A program made the translations under genes and the position numbers. From Pseudomonadota bacterium (lineage in GTDB: Bacteria; Pseudomonadota; Gammaproteobacteria; GRL18): DNA of 7,471 bases. Below, one piece after another: positions 1 through 6,806 of this stretch (position 1 is the first letter of the stretch; the number at the start of each line of letters is the position of its first letter). The notes beneath the pieces were generated by a model. That model was not told the DNA's origin. It did no database searches and saw nothing but the letters and a program-made list of their open reading frames with translations. The DNA is taken from contig DAOVUE010000068.1 of assembly GCA_030632745.1 (NCBI GenBank), positions 1 to 7,471 on the forward strand. The letters are read 5' to 3'.

Positions 1-1046
1 ACCCAACTATAACGCTTTGGGTCAATTTCAAGTAAATGACAACGTAAAGAATTTTTATCTGATTTATTAGCACGCTTAAATATACTTTTTAATTCATAAT
101 CCATAGATTTTTCACTAAAGCCATTTTCAATAGCCTTAGCATACCAAGCCTGTCCCAAGTCATAAGAACCTGTTTCCATATTAACCGCACCTAACAAAGT
201 GCATGGACGAAAATCTTTTTTGGTTAGCTCATGAGCTTTCTCCCCTAGCATCAAAGCATCTTTACTTTTATTTAGATCACGCTTTACACCACCATGAGTT
301 GTGTAAATTGCAGATTTTAGTTTTACATTTTTTAAACCAGATACCTTTATAGCATCCAGCATTAAATCAGCTACCTGTGATTTCCCACACTTTCGGTAAT
401 GGCTACTGGCATTTACAACCAACCAAGGGTCTTTTTTCTTTTTGAACTCAGATGTATAAAAATTAGCTTCATTACTATGAAACCTATTCTTAAGCAAATT
501 TGTAAAATATTCTTCTCCATCCAGATAAAGCCAGGCAATGTCGCCTTCAGATAGACGGTTACCATTATCTACGCACCGAAGAATTTTCATAAGTTTCTGA
601 AAATCTTTCCTCTCAATAAAGCAATAAAGATCATATTTATTTCTTAATCTCAACTGTTTTGCTTTAGCAATATTCTTGGGATCATTATCATAAGCCCGTT
701 TTCTTTCAGCCGCTTCCCGTTGCCTAGCTGCTGTAGCCAGTTCTCTAGCCTCCTTTAATTTAGCCTGTTTTAATCGTTCTTCAAGAGCATCTCTTTCTGC
801 AGTTAAACGACGATCTTTTTGTTCTAATTCAGCAACAATTAAATATTCAGAAAAAGAGGTTTGTTTTTTTGCATAACTAAAAAGAGCCAATAATTTCCTA
901 CTTTTTAAAAAAGTTAATGCTGTGTTTGAAACTGGCTTCTCTCCAATCTCCAAATTATTCAAAATCTTAGATAACATTGCACTAGATATATTTGCAGAGC
1001 TTAGATCCTCAACAAGAAACTTTACTGCTATTTGATTAAGAGCCAT
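1..1046 (-). CDS. Unrecognised protein with coiled coil and TPR-like helical repeats (3' end off window)
   Basis: The frame is open from an ATG at 1046 down to the left edge: 348 full codons with no stop, so the C terminus is missing. The start is fixed because an in-frame TAA lies one codon upstream; AGG in ATAGGTAAAAAATG is the likely ribosome binding site. Visible parts in order: a helical N-terminal region (about 1-72); a highly charged Lys/Arg/Glu/Ala stretch typical of a coiled coil (about 73-118); a mixed middle region; then paired helices resembling tetratricopeptide repeats (about 208-235 and 261-310, the latter with FRPCTLLGAV followed by ETGSYDLGQAWYAKAIENGF). The visible part ends in DPKRYSW. 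There is no signal peptide or membrane segment, so it is probably cytoplasmic. By eye its base composition is more AT-rich than the genes to the right, and it sits beside a res-like site and a broken resolvase, which suggests it is cargo of a mobile element. I do not recognise the family and assign no function; a scaffold or protein-interaction role fits the repeats. The frame is certain, the function unknown. Confidence 0.85.
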   Translation of the reverse strand, partial: MALNQIAVKFLVEDLSSANISSAMLSKILNNLEIGEKPVSNTALTFLKSRKLLALFSYAKKQTSFSEYLIVAELEQKDRRLTAERDALEERLKQAKLKEARELATAARQREAAERKRAYDNDPKNIAKAKQLRLRNKYDLYCFIERKDFQKLMKILRCVDNGNRLSEGDIAWLYLDGEEYFTNLLKNRFHSNEANFYTSEFKKKKDPWLVVNASSHYRKCGKSQVADLMLDAIKVSGLKNVKLKSAIYTTHGGVKRDLNKSKDALMLGEKAHELTKKDFRPCTLLGAVNMETGSYDLGQAWYAKAIENGFSEKSMDYELKSIFKRANKSDKNSLRCHLLEIDPKRYSW

Positions 1047-1173
1047 TTTTTACCTATATTTCCTTTTGGAAGTCATGGCTAGAATCATGATTTCTTACAC
1101 TTACAATTTAACATAAACTCGGTTATACGAAGGTGTTACGGGGTAATGCTTATCACCAATAATTAATCATTAT

Positions 1174-1182
1174 AGTATAACA
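1174..1182 (-). promoter_or_regulatory. Possible extended -10 element for the leftmost gene
   Basis: On the minus strand the sequence reads TGTTATACT, which matches an extended -10 box (TGnTATAAT) at five of six core positions. No good -35 hexamer is spaced correctly, as is usual for extended -10 promoters. It would give a leader of about 120 nt before the ATG at 1046. It lies beside the res-like inverted repeat, so a bound resolvase could affect it. This is a weak call from motif matching alone. Confidence 0.25.
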
Positions 1183-1200
1183 ATTCCGGTATTTTATTCC

Positions 1201-1230
1201 TGTCTCATTAAACGGAGGTTTAATGAGACA
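1201..1230. repeat. Perfect 13-bp inverted repeat with 4-bp centre
   Basis: The arms 1201-1213 and 1218-1230 are exact reverse complements around GGAG. It could fold as a hairpin, but it is not followed by a T-run on the plus strand strong enough to call a terminator. I read it as the crossover subsite of the res-like region because of its TGTC ends and its position about 115 bp before a resolvase start. Confidence 0.9.
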
Positions 1231-1262
1231 GATTTTTCAATGACAAAAAACGCCTGTATTCA

Positions 1263-1285
1263 GGTTAAATCTGTTGCATTTAACC
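1263..1285. repeat. Perfect 8-bp inverted repeat GGTTAAAT / ATTTAACC
   Basis: The arms 1263-1270 and 1278-1285 are exact reverse complements around CTGTTGC. It lies inside the putative res region but does not share the TCTCA half-site motif, so it may be a separate protein site or simply a hairpin. Just before it, CCTG TATT CAGG gives another short inverted repeat at about 1253-1264. Confidence 0.7.
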
Positions 1286-1343
1286 ATCTCATAAATCATA
1301 ATCTCAATTACTCGTCAATCTCTCTATAGTTGAGACTTTACCA

Positions 1344-1475
1344 ATGGAAAAACAGAAATCTGGAAAATTAATCGGCTATGCACGTGTCAGCACTGAAGAT
1401 CAAAACCTTGATCTCCAGATTGATGCACTGAAAAAAGAATCCCACTGTTTACAGAACAGAGCAACCCTCAGTTAG
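1344..1475 (+). pseudogene. tnpR: Tn3-type serine resolvase, N-terminal remnant
   Basis: An ATG at 1344 opens a frame of 43 codons ending in TAG at 1473-1475. Residues 8-31 (KLIGYARVSTEDQNLDLQID and on) are the unmistakable start of a resolvase/invertase catalytic domain. Arg14 and the nucleophile Ser16 correspond to Arg8 and Ser10 of the gamma-delta resolvase. Homology stops near Glu32; the last 11 residues are out-of-frame GST sequence. Full resolvases have about 180-200 residues, so the rest of the catalytic domain, the long helix and the DNA-binding helix-turn-helix are all missing, and the product cannot recombine DNA. The res-like site just upstream supports the identity. The break occurs in an A-tract (AAAAAAGAA, 1431-1439), which is compatible with illegitimate recombination. 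Confidence 0.9.
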
Positions 1476-1813
1476 AGCAATACTATTCTAATTATAAAGT
1501 TCCCGTGTTGTTGGACGGTGAGTTTATTGTCTGGGATTCGATGGCAATTTTAGAGTATTTAGCGGAGAAATTTCCTCAGCACAAAGGCTGGCCTGAATCA
1601 TTTGAAGACAGGGCGATGGCACGCTCAATGTGCGCCGAAATGCATTCCAGCTTCAGCGCAATGAGAGATGAGCTGCCGATGAACTGCAAAAAAACATTTT
1701 CTGCCATAAAACTCTCAGATGAAGCCAGTGAAGATATTGAACGCATTACCGCTCTATGGCGTTATTTTCGTAGACGATATATGAATAAGGGCCCCTGGTT
1801 ATTTGGCCATTCT
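1436..1813 (+). pseudogene. Glutathione S-transferase, internal fragment truncated at both ends
   Basis: In the frame of 1436, about 126 codons read as a GST. The segment RIPLFTEQSNPQLEQY leads into YKVPVLLDG, with the cis-proline that closes the glutathione site, and then WDSMAILEYLAEKFP, the Ser/Ala motif that binds the gamma-glutamyl group and starts helix 3. The start of the all-helical C-terminal domain follows, up to GPWLFGH at about 1810. A normal member has about 200-230 residues and would continue FSIADAM; here it turns into unrelated sequence and meets the end of the convergent ferritin-like gene 16 bp later. The N-terminal strand and helix, including the catalytic residue, are missing. 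A stop at 1421-1423 lies in frame upstream, and the first possible start is a GTG at 1505 without a good ribosome binding site. The open frame continues to 2011 only as antisense of the next gene. It is almost certainly non-functional. Confidence 0.85.
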
Positions 1814-1828
1814 TTTCAAAGTTCGGTG

Positions 1829-2332
1829 TTAGTCCTCATCATCCAGGTCAATGTGGGCTTCAGGAGGCAGCTGAGTGATAAATTCCTGAATCATTCGAAC
1901 ATGCTCGGCTTCTTCATCACGCAGCTCAGAGAAGAGAGTTTTAACCTTGTCATCATTCACATACGAGAGAGCCTCATCATAGAAAGCAAAGGCCTTTTTT
2001 TCAGAAGCTAATACCAGCTGGAATGCTTTGAACGGAGACATGTTCCAGCGAACAGAACCAACTTCAGGTGCCTCCACATCGAACAGGGCATCTTTATTGA
2101 CCACAACAGGTGTATCAGCGAATAATGCTTTGCGTTGCTGAATGAGTTCATCAGCATGTTTTTTTTCACTCTCAGCCATTCTTCTAAATACATCAGCAGC
2201 ATCATCGGGATAGCGATGTCCGAGCTGATGAGTAAAGAGCGTATAACGCTCAAAAGCCTCAACCTCTACTAAAATTGCAATATCAAGGGCATCCATGAGA
2301 TTGAGTTGAGAGAAGTCGATTTTTGGGAACAT
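1829..2332 (-). CDS. Rubrerythrin/ferritin-like diiron protein
   Basis: This 167-residue protein has the helix pattern and metal ligands of the ferritin-like four-helix bundle. Likely ligands are Glu23 in helix 1 (VEVEAFERY), Glu56 and His59 in helix 2 (SEKKHADE), Glu111 in helix 3 (ASEKKAFAFY), and Glu141 and His144 in helix 4 (EEAEHVRM). The two ExxH motifs are typical of rubrerythrin-type diiron sites, which reduce peroxide or oxidise iron. There is no C-terminal rubredoxin CxxC domain, so any electrons must come from a separate donor. The tail (DLDDED) is acidic. The start at 2332 is supported by GGAG about 7 bp upstream. It has its own candidate promoter and is separated from the upstream membrane-protein gene by 205 bp. 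It converges on the GST fragment with no visible terminator between them. The fold is well supported; the exact substrate is not. Confidence 0.88.
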   Translation of the reverse strand: MFPKIDFSQLNLMDALDIAILVEVEAFERYTLFTHQLGHRYPDDAADVFRRMAESEKKHADELIQQRKALFADTPVVVNKDALFDVEAPEVGSVRWNMSPFKAFQLVLASEKKAFAFYDEALSYVNDDKVKTLFSELRDEEAEHVRMIQEFITQLPPEAHIDLDDED

Positions 2333-2408
2333 GATATCTCCGATAGTTATAGATGTGTCTATTTAAGCCATAAAAAGAGTCCAATCAACGGCTCGGTTAT
2401 GCCTGAGT

Positions 2409-2438
2409 AATCTATCATAGAGTTCAATTGGGCGTCAA
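2409..2438 (-). promoter_or_regulatory. Candidate sigma70 promoter of the ferritin-like gene
   Basis: On the minus strand TTGACG (2438-2433) is followed after 18 bp by TAGATT (2414-2409), a 5/6 and a 4/6 match to the consensus hexamers. Transcription would begin near 2402, giving a leader of about 70 nt. No clear Fur, OxyR or IscR operator is visible. Confidence 0.4.
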
Positions 2439-2537
2439 TTAAGTATAGAAAAAGCAACGATTCTAAATGAGTTTTTTAATGAAAAACAGACAAATCACTT
2501 TTTTATGAAATGAGGAGATATTTAATATGATTCAATG

Positions 2538-2795
2538 TTAATCTTTTCTCATAAACCACATTGAAAACGTAAAACATAATGCGCCAAAAATGATTAGAGC
2601 ATGATATTCAAAATAGGTAATAAAACCTGAACCCAGTGTCGTTAATGATGCCAGATTCTCAGGGGATTTATGTTCAATGATGCCGGAAACACCAAAAAAA
2701 ATCACAAATAAAGATAGAGTAAATAAAATAGTATGGACAGTTTTTAAAAAAGACCCATGGCCGATATTCATAATATTATGGTATTGCTTATACAT
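2538..2795 (-). CDS. Small inner-membrane protein with two transmembrane helices, unknown function
   Basis: This 85-residue protein has two strongly hydrophobic segments, about residues 20-40 (VHTILFTLSLFVIFFGVSGI) and 62-82 (around HALIIFGALCFTFSMWFM). A polar, Glu/Ser/Thr-rich loop of about 20 residues separates them. Lys18 before helix 1 and Arg83-Lys84 after helix 2 predict both ends in the cytoplasm and the loop in the periplasm. AGGA lies 8 bp before the ATG at 2795, which supports the start; Met9 is a weaker alternative. It has a plausible promoter of its own and stands 153 bp downstream of the DUF255 gene. I do not recognise the family. There are no cysteine pairs or histidine clusters that would suggest a metal or redox job. 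It is real judging from its ribosome binding site, promoter and coherent topology. Confidence 0.75.
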   Translation of the reverse strand: MYKQYHNIMNIGHGSFLKTVHTILFTLSLFVIFFGVSGIIEHKSPENLASLTTLGSGFITYFEYHALIIFGALCFTFSMWFMRKD

Positions 2796-2826
2796 ATTTC
2801 ATGTCCTACTCTCTTAATTACGTTGA

Positions 2827-2855
2827 ACCATACAATACCTGAGAAAATTAATCAA
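2827..2855 (-). promoter_or_regulatory. Candidate sigma70 promoter of the small membrane protein gene
   Basis: TTGATT (2855-2850) and TATGGT (2832-2827) are spaced by exactly 17 bp on the minus strand, each matching four of six consensus bases. An AT-rich tract directly upstream could act as an UP element. Transcription would begin about 25 nt before the AGGA ribosome binding site. No terminator for the upstream DUF255 gene is visible, so read-through is also possible. Confidence 0.4.
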
Positions 2856-2948
2856 GTATTAAAAAAGTATATAAATAATAAGCTCTTATGTAAAATAGAG
2901 GGATTAACCTTATTAATTAATAACAGGAATTCAAATTGGCCCAGGCTC

Positions 2949-5078
2949 TTATTGAGAAAGTGCAGAAATTAACTCAAGCGATGAGTTAACCGGTGCACTG
3001 CATTGAAATCCCGAACAAATATAGGCTACCCCATCACCCTGAATTCGACGTTCAGACAAGCCTTCCGGCAAGTCCCTATGGGTATTATCAATCGCCAGAC
3101 AAAGCTGGTTGGGTGCATAGTTATTTTGACAAATAGTCTGCCACTCTTTAACGGTCTCTTGTGAGCCGCGAAGTACAATTATTCTAGGTGGAAACAGCAT
3201 ATCTTCTAAGGCTAATAATAAACTGGCATGTCCATAGGGCATTTGTTTCAAACGCGGCCATGCACAATGGATGGTTCTTTCTGCAGCTTCAATATATTGA
3301 GTATTGCCCAGGATATGGCCTAATCGACCTAAAGCAAATGCTGCGACAGCATTGCCGCTGGGAACGGATTCATCGGAAAAAGATTTAGGTCGAGTGATCA
3401 GACTTTCATGATTATTGGCAGTAAAGAAAAATCCGCCATTTTCTTTATCTTCAAACTCCAGCAGCAGCACATCAGCCAACTGTATCGCAAAGAGCATATC
3501 TTCAGTTTTCCAGCGTGATTGCAGCAATTCCAGCAGAGCATCCAATAAGAATGCATAATCATCAAGATATGCCGTTAAGCGAGCCTGACCATCCTTATAG
3601 GTTGCCAGCAAGCGATTATCGACCCATAAGGTGTTTTTGATAAAGTCTATAGATTTTTCAGCGGCCTCAATATACTCTGACCGCTTTCTTTGGGACTGAT
3701 TGCTTTGCTGCTGCTGAAAAACCCGCCCGGCTCTGGCTAATCCCTTAATCATTAAAGCATTCCAGGAAGTCAGTATTTTCTCATCCCGACCCGGTTTTAT
3801 ACGTTGTTCACGTTGCTCAAATAACAGGCTTCGTGCTTTATCCAGCAATGAATCAAGCATTTCAACTGACAAAGCAAAATGTTTTGCCAGTTCATCCCTG
3901 TCTCTATAAATATGCAGATTCCAGGCACCTTCAAAATTACTGTCTCTATCCAGCCCGTAATGAGCAGCAACGATCGGATAAAGCCGCTTATCTGCCTGCA
4001 GTATTTGCTTCACTTCATCCCTGTCCCAGACATAAAACTTACCTTCCTGCCCTTCCGTATCGGCATCCAGGGTAGAATAGAATCCGCCTTCAGGTGACTG
4101 CATTTCCCGTATTGCCCAGTCCGCAGTCTCTTCTACGGTACGCTTAAAAAGAACCGAATTGGACCTATCGCTTGCTTTTGACAGCTGCTCTGACAACTGC
4201 CAGGCATCGCAATAAATACTGAGCAGTGGTCCGTTATCGTAAAGCATTTTTTCAAAATGGGGGATCATCCAGTAGTCATCGACCGAATATCGGCATATTC
4301 CACCGCCAAGATGATCATAAACACCACCGGAAGCCATTTTTTTCAGGCTGAACATGACCATTTCCAGTCCGCTGCTATCATTCTGACCTTGTTGTACAGT
4401 TAAATTTTGATAGTGCATCAGACCTTCAAGACTGGACAGATGCGGAAATTTTGGTGCCTGGCCAAAACCACCATTGACCGAGTCATAGGCCTGCTTTAAT
4501 TCTTCTCTGAGAAAATTAAACGGTTCGGCACTGATTGCTTCCCGGTCATTGTTATGGGGCTTTTGATAATCTTTTAGTGCCTGCTGCAGAGCATTTTTGG
4601 AGGCACTGACTTGTTCCTGACTGTTATGATAAAAATCAGACAACTGCTGCAGTAATTCAGGAAATGCCGGCATTTGATAGCGTGCTTGCGCAGGGAAGTA
4701 AGTCCCTGCATAAAAAGGCAGCTGATCTTCCGGTGCCAGAAAGACCGTTAAAGGCCATCCTCCCGGACGGTTAAGCATTAATTGATGAGCAGTCTGGTAG
4801 ATTTTATCCAGATCGGGACGCTCTTCCCGATCCACTTTGATATTAATGAAATGGCTATTCATTATTTCTGCAATGGCTTCATTTTCAAAGGATTCATGAG
4901 CCATTACATGACACCAGTGGCAGGCAGAATAACCAATAGAAAGCAGAATGGGTTTGTTCTCTTTTTTTGCTAATGCCAGTGATTCTGCATTCCAGGCATA
5001 CCATTGCACCGGATTATGGGCATGCTGCAGCAAATAGGGACTGGTTTCATTGATAAGCTTATTGCTGTGGGATTTCAT
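2949..5078 (-). CDS. DUF255/YyaL-type protein: thioredoxin-like domain plus (alpha/alpha)6 barrel
   Basis: This 709-residue protein belongs to the family of bacterial YyaL and animal spermatogenesis-associated protein 20, usually about 680-720 residues, so it is full length. Residues 1-170 form the thioredoxin-like domain: the conserved opening ([20 protein letters not shown]), the redox motif Cys53-His-Trp-Cys56, [13 protein letters not shown] (82-94) and GGWP (106-109) with its cis-proline. The rest resembles a six-hairpin glycosidase or epimerase barrel, with [10 protein letters not shown] (203-212), [17 protein letters not shown] (251-267), [10 protein letters not shown] (273-282), [14 protein letters not shown] (338-351), then [20 protein letters not shown] and PSGNA. 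The family's reaction is not settled; a disulfide or sugar-related role is only suggested by the folds. There is no signal peptide, so it is cytoplasmic. AGGTGA 9 bp before the ATG supports the start. The gene follows the rhodanese by 66 bp, probably on one transcript. Confidence 0.95.
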   Translation of the reverse strand: MKSHSNKLINETSPYLLQHAHNPVQWYAWNAESLALAKKENKPILLSIGYSACHWCHVMAHESFENEAIAEIMNSHFINIKVDREERPDLDKIYQTAHQLMLNRPGGWPLTVFLAPEDQLPFYAGTYFPAQARYQMPAFPELLQQLSDFYHNSQEQVSASKNALQQALKDYQKPHNNDREAISAEPFNFLREELKQAYDSVNGGFGQAPKFPHLSSLEGLMHYQNLTVQQGQNDSSGLEMVMFSLKKMASGGVYDHLGGGICRYSVDDYWMIPHFEKMLYDNGPLLSIYCDAWQLSEQLSKASDRSNSVLFKRTVEETADWAIREMQSPEGGFYSTLDADTEGQEGKFYVWDRDEVKQILQADKRLYPIVAAHYGLDRDSNFEGAWNLHIYRDRDELAKHFALSVEMLDSLLDKARSLLFEQREQRIKPGRDEKILTSWNALMIKGLARAGRVFQQQQSNQSQRKRSEYIEAAEKSIDFIKNTLWVDNRLLATYKDGQARLTAYLDDYAFLLDALLELLQSRWKTEDMLFAIQLADVLLLEFEDKENGGFFFTANNHESLITRPKSFSDESVPSGNAVAAFALGRLGHILGNTQYIEAAERTIHCAWPRLKQMPYGHASLLLALEDMLFPPRIIVLRGSQETVKEWQTICQNNYAPNQLCLAIDNTHRDLPEGLSERRIQGDGVAYICSGFQCSAPVNSSLELISALSQ

Positions 5079-5144
5079 TAATTTTACTCACCTGCTTTCT
5101 GTGTTCTTAGGGCCATGGAAACTTTAGCCAAACTGAAAAAGCGC

Positions 5145-5468
5145 TTAGCCATAAGTCGGCATACTGCGATCAACGAGCTGAGACCAGGCAGCAACTCCAC
5201 CGGAAAGATTAGTGACATGCTTAAACTGAGCCTGTTCCAGAAACTGTCCGACCATTCGACTGCGAATACCATGATGACAAACCACAATAATTTCCTGCTC
5301 CGGATCCAGCTTATCCAGTTGATGGGGAATAGTCTGCATAGGAAAAAGCTCTGAGCCTTTGATATGACAGATATCATATTCCCAGTTTTCCCGGACATCG
5401 AGCAACAAGGGCTTGTTAGTGGTCGATTCTAAATATTCATGAACTTGCTGTGGACTCATTTCCTGCAT
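5145..5468 (-). CDS. Single-domain rhodanese-like sulfurtransferase
   Basis: The 107-residue protein is one rhodanese domain. Residues 20-38 (PLLLDVRENWEYDICHIKG) contain the conserved DVRE...E...HI.G segment. Cys64 begins the active loop CHHGIR (64-69), whose six-residue length and Arg69 match the GlpE/PspE-type sulfurtransferases. NLSGGVAAW (87-95) is the conserved closing motif. Such enzymes carry sulfur as a cysteine persulfide, passing it from thiosulfate or another donor to an acceptor such as cyanide, thioredoxin or a biosynthetic protein. No signal peptide is present, so it acts in the cytoplasm. AAGGAA 7-8 bp upstream favours the ATG at 5468 over Met4. It heads a likely two-gene unit with the DUF255 thioredoxin-fold gene, and a dithiol protein would be a natural sulfur acceptor; that partnership is inference. 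Confidence 0.93.
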   Translation of the reverse strand: MQEMSPQQVHEYLESTTNKPLLLDVRENWEYDICHIKGSELFPMQTIPHQLDKLDPEQEIIVVCHHGIRSRMVGQFLEQAQFKHVTNLSGGVAAWSQLVDRSMPTYG

Positions 5469-5500
5469 TTGAGTGTTCCTTAAAAGTATTTGATATGAAC

Positions 5501-5529
5501 ATTAAATGATAACCAACTGAAATGGTCAG
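5501..5529 (-). promoter_or_regulatory. Candidate sigma70 promoter of the rhodanese-DUF255 unit
   Basis: On the minus strand CTGACC (5529-5524) and TTTAAT (5506-5501) are separated by exactly 17 bp, a 4/6 and a 5/6 match. Transcription would begin near 5494, giving a leader of about 25 nt that contains the AAGGAA ribosome binding site. The 146-bp gap to the upstream FIST gene also suggests a new transcript begins here. Confidence 0.4.
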
Positions 5530-5614
5530 GTAACATTGTTTGACATCGAATAATTTGTAAACATTGAATCAGTAACATATAAAACATAGGGATATAGACT
5601 TGATGGCAGAGCAT

Positions 5615-6745
5615 TCAGATAAAGAGTGTTAACACACCGGTATAACCATATAATTTATTATGATGAACTTCACCATTGGCAAAGAAACCGGTCAAAGGGA
5701 AATCACCGAGGGTGTTATGTATCATCTTTATTTCTTCAGAGTTTTTGCCAAATTGCTCTCTGCCGCGCCCCAGACAGGAAATGTAAATACCGCCTTTAGG
5801 CTTTTGTTTCAGACGCCTGGAAATTTTATCCAGCATATGCTGCATATCTTCAATTGCAGTTTGTTTATTACGTTCACAAAAGATTATTTCATGACCTTCA
5901 ATGAGGGAATCATTAATTGCAAATAATTTCTGTGCAGCATCAACACCGATCAGATTACGCACGGTATAATCACTTTGATCACTGCCGGTAATACACAAGC
6001 CCATAAAAATTTCACCGGCACGTTCTTTTAATTCACTGATATCAGTGATTTTAAAATCCTGCATCAAGGCATCCAGTGCGGGCTCACTTTTTTGATCTGC
6101 AACAGCAAGACTGTAAAGCACATTATCTTTTGCGCGGGTGATCGTTCGTTTAGCGCCAATGGGACGACACCCCTGACTTAGATTGGTTAACACGGGAATG
6201 TTTTCTGAAAAAAACACCCCGGAGACACCACCACCAGTAAACATCTCATCAGAAACCTGATATTGATTATCCCTGGATGAGGTCAATCCACCCACCAGAA
6301 AACACTCTTTAACCTGATGCTGGATGTCTTCAATCAGATTTTGTGTCTGCGGATAAAAGGGATCACCATGAATAATGCCGAAGTTGGTCAGGTATTTGTC
6401 TGGCCACCAGTCCAGCAACGCCATATCGCTGATATTTTTAACCAGAGGAAGCATGGTGAATTCATTAACATCAAATTTTGCCAGCATAATGCTGACTGCA
6501 GGTCGATCATACCACTCTTGCCCGGAGGCAATAATTCCGACACCAATGGTTCCAAGCCAATGTTCAATGCCGGTTTGTTTCTTGCATTGTTGTAATAAAT
6601 CAGGATAGTCAGCTGACATGGCATCGGTGACGTAAATAAAAGCAAAATTAAATTCCACCGGGCTTTTCTCAAGTTGTGCAACACAGTCCGAAATCACCGT
6701 CCGGGCATCATCATGCTGACAACTTATATGTAAAAAACTTTCCAT
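5615..6745 (-). CDS. FIST-domain sensory protein (FIST_N + FIST_C), stand-alone
   Basis: The 376-residue protein has the two halves of a FIST sensory module. The N-terminal half includes GTIGVGIIASGQEWYDRPAVS (from 65), FGIIHGDP (122-129) and FLVGGLTSS (149-157), with the glycine-rich turns of FIST_N. The C-terminal half carries GEIFMGLCITGSD, RNLIGVD and the signature LTGFFANGEVHH (351-362) close to the end, as in FIST_C. FIST domains are thought to bind small ligands, possibly amino acids, and are often fused to histidine kinase, GGDEF or methyl-accepting outputs. Here no output domain, signal peptide or membrane helix is present, so it would signal through a partner or do something else. 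A weak AGGA lies about 13 bp before the ATG at 6745. The gene follows the nitroreductase by 61 bp and is probably co-transcribed with it. Confidence 0.9.
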   Translation of the reverse strand: MESFLHISCQHDDARTVISDCVAQLEKSPVEFNFAFIYVTDAMSADYPDLLQQCKKQTGIEHWLGTIGVGIIASGQEWYDRPAVSIMLAKFDVNEFTMLPLVKNISDMALLDWWPDKYLTNFGIIHGDPFYPQTQNLIEDIQHQVKECFLVGGLTSSRDNQYQVSDEMFTGGGVSGVFFSENIPVLTNLSQGCRPIGAKRTITRAKDNVLYSLAVADQKSEPALDALMQDFKITDISELKERAGEIFMGLCITGSDQSDYTVRNLIGVDAAQKLFAINDSLIEGHEIIFCERNKQTAIEDMQHMLDKISRRLKQKPKGGIYISCLGRGREQFGKNSEEIKMIHNTLGDFPLTGFFANGEVHHNKLYGYTGVLTLFI

Positions 6746-6806
6746 TGCTCAGTTAATCCTATGTAGTTTGTAGTGGGCAGCCAATTCTGGGTATAGAAAA
6801 TAATAT

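Larger units (their letters stand above)
1201..1337. promoter_or_regulatory. Putative res recombination site of the adjacent serine resolvase
   Basis: The stretch starts with a perfect inverted repeat, TGTCTCATTAAAC, GGAG, GTTTAATGAGACA (1201-1230). Its size (30 bp) and TGTC outer ends suit a resolvase crossover site (site I, about 28 bp in Tn3). Related half-sites follow toward the resolvase gene: ATCTCATAAAT at 1286-1296, ATCTCAATTAC at 1301-1311, and AGTCTCAACTATA on the minus strand at 1337-1325. The last pairs with CGTCAATCTCTC at 1313 to give a 25-bp unit, the length of Tn3 site III. Tn3-family res sites lie directly upstream of tnpR, have three subsites and also let the resolvase repress its own gene; this layout fits. 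Site I is well supported; the division into sites II and III is my inference. Confidence 0.55.

Noticed and set aside
1121..1135. loxP-like half site (TATACGAAG)
   Set aside because: Only nine bases match, there is no second arm, and no tyrosine recombinase gene is present.
1158..1177. Fur box upstream of the leftmost gene
   Set aside because: AATAAT TAAT CATTAT resembles the Fur consensus on one side, but the middle is two bases short and the left half matches poorly. An AT-rich coincidence is more likely.
1140..1180. Terminal inverted repeat of a Tn3-family transposon starting GGGG
   Set aside because: GGGG at 1140-1143 fits the outer end, but the following 34 bases lack the usual TAAG inner end and no partner copy exists in the window.
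1428..1439. Programmed -1 frameshift joining the resolvase to the GST frame
   Set aside because: The A-tract allows slippage on AAA AAA into the GST frame, but there is no stimulatory hairpin evident, and a fusion of two truncated unrelated domains makes no functional sense. A recombination scar is simpler.
1829..2011. Plus-strand coding continuation of the GST frame past 1813
   Set aside because: It is antisense of the ferritin-like gene, which has clear metal ligands and a ribosome binding site; GST similarity has already ended.
2460..2485. Terminator of the small membrane protein gene (GTTTTT / AAAAAC hairpin)
   Set aside because: The stem is six A/T-rich pairs with no GC core, too weak to call a terminator.
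5625..5636. GTGTTAACAC palindrome as terminator or operator
   Set aside because: It lies inside the last codons of the FIST gene, has no loop and no T-run, and is short enough to be chance.
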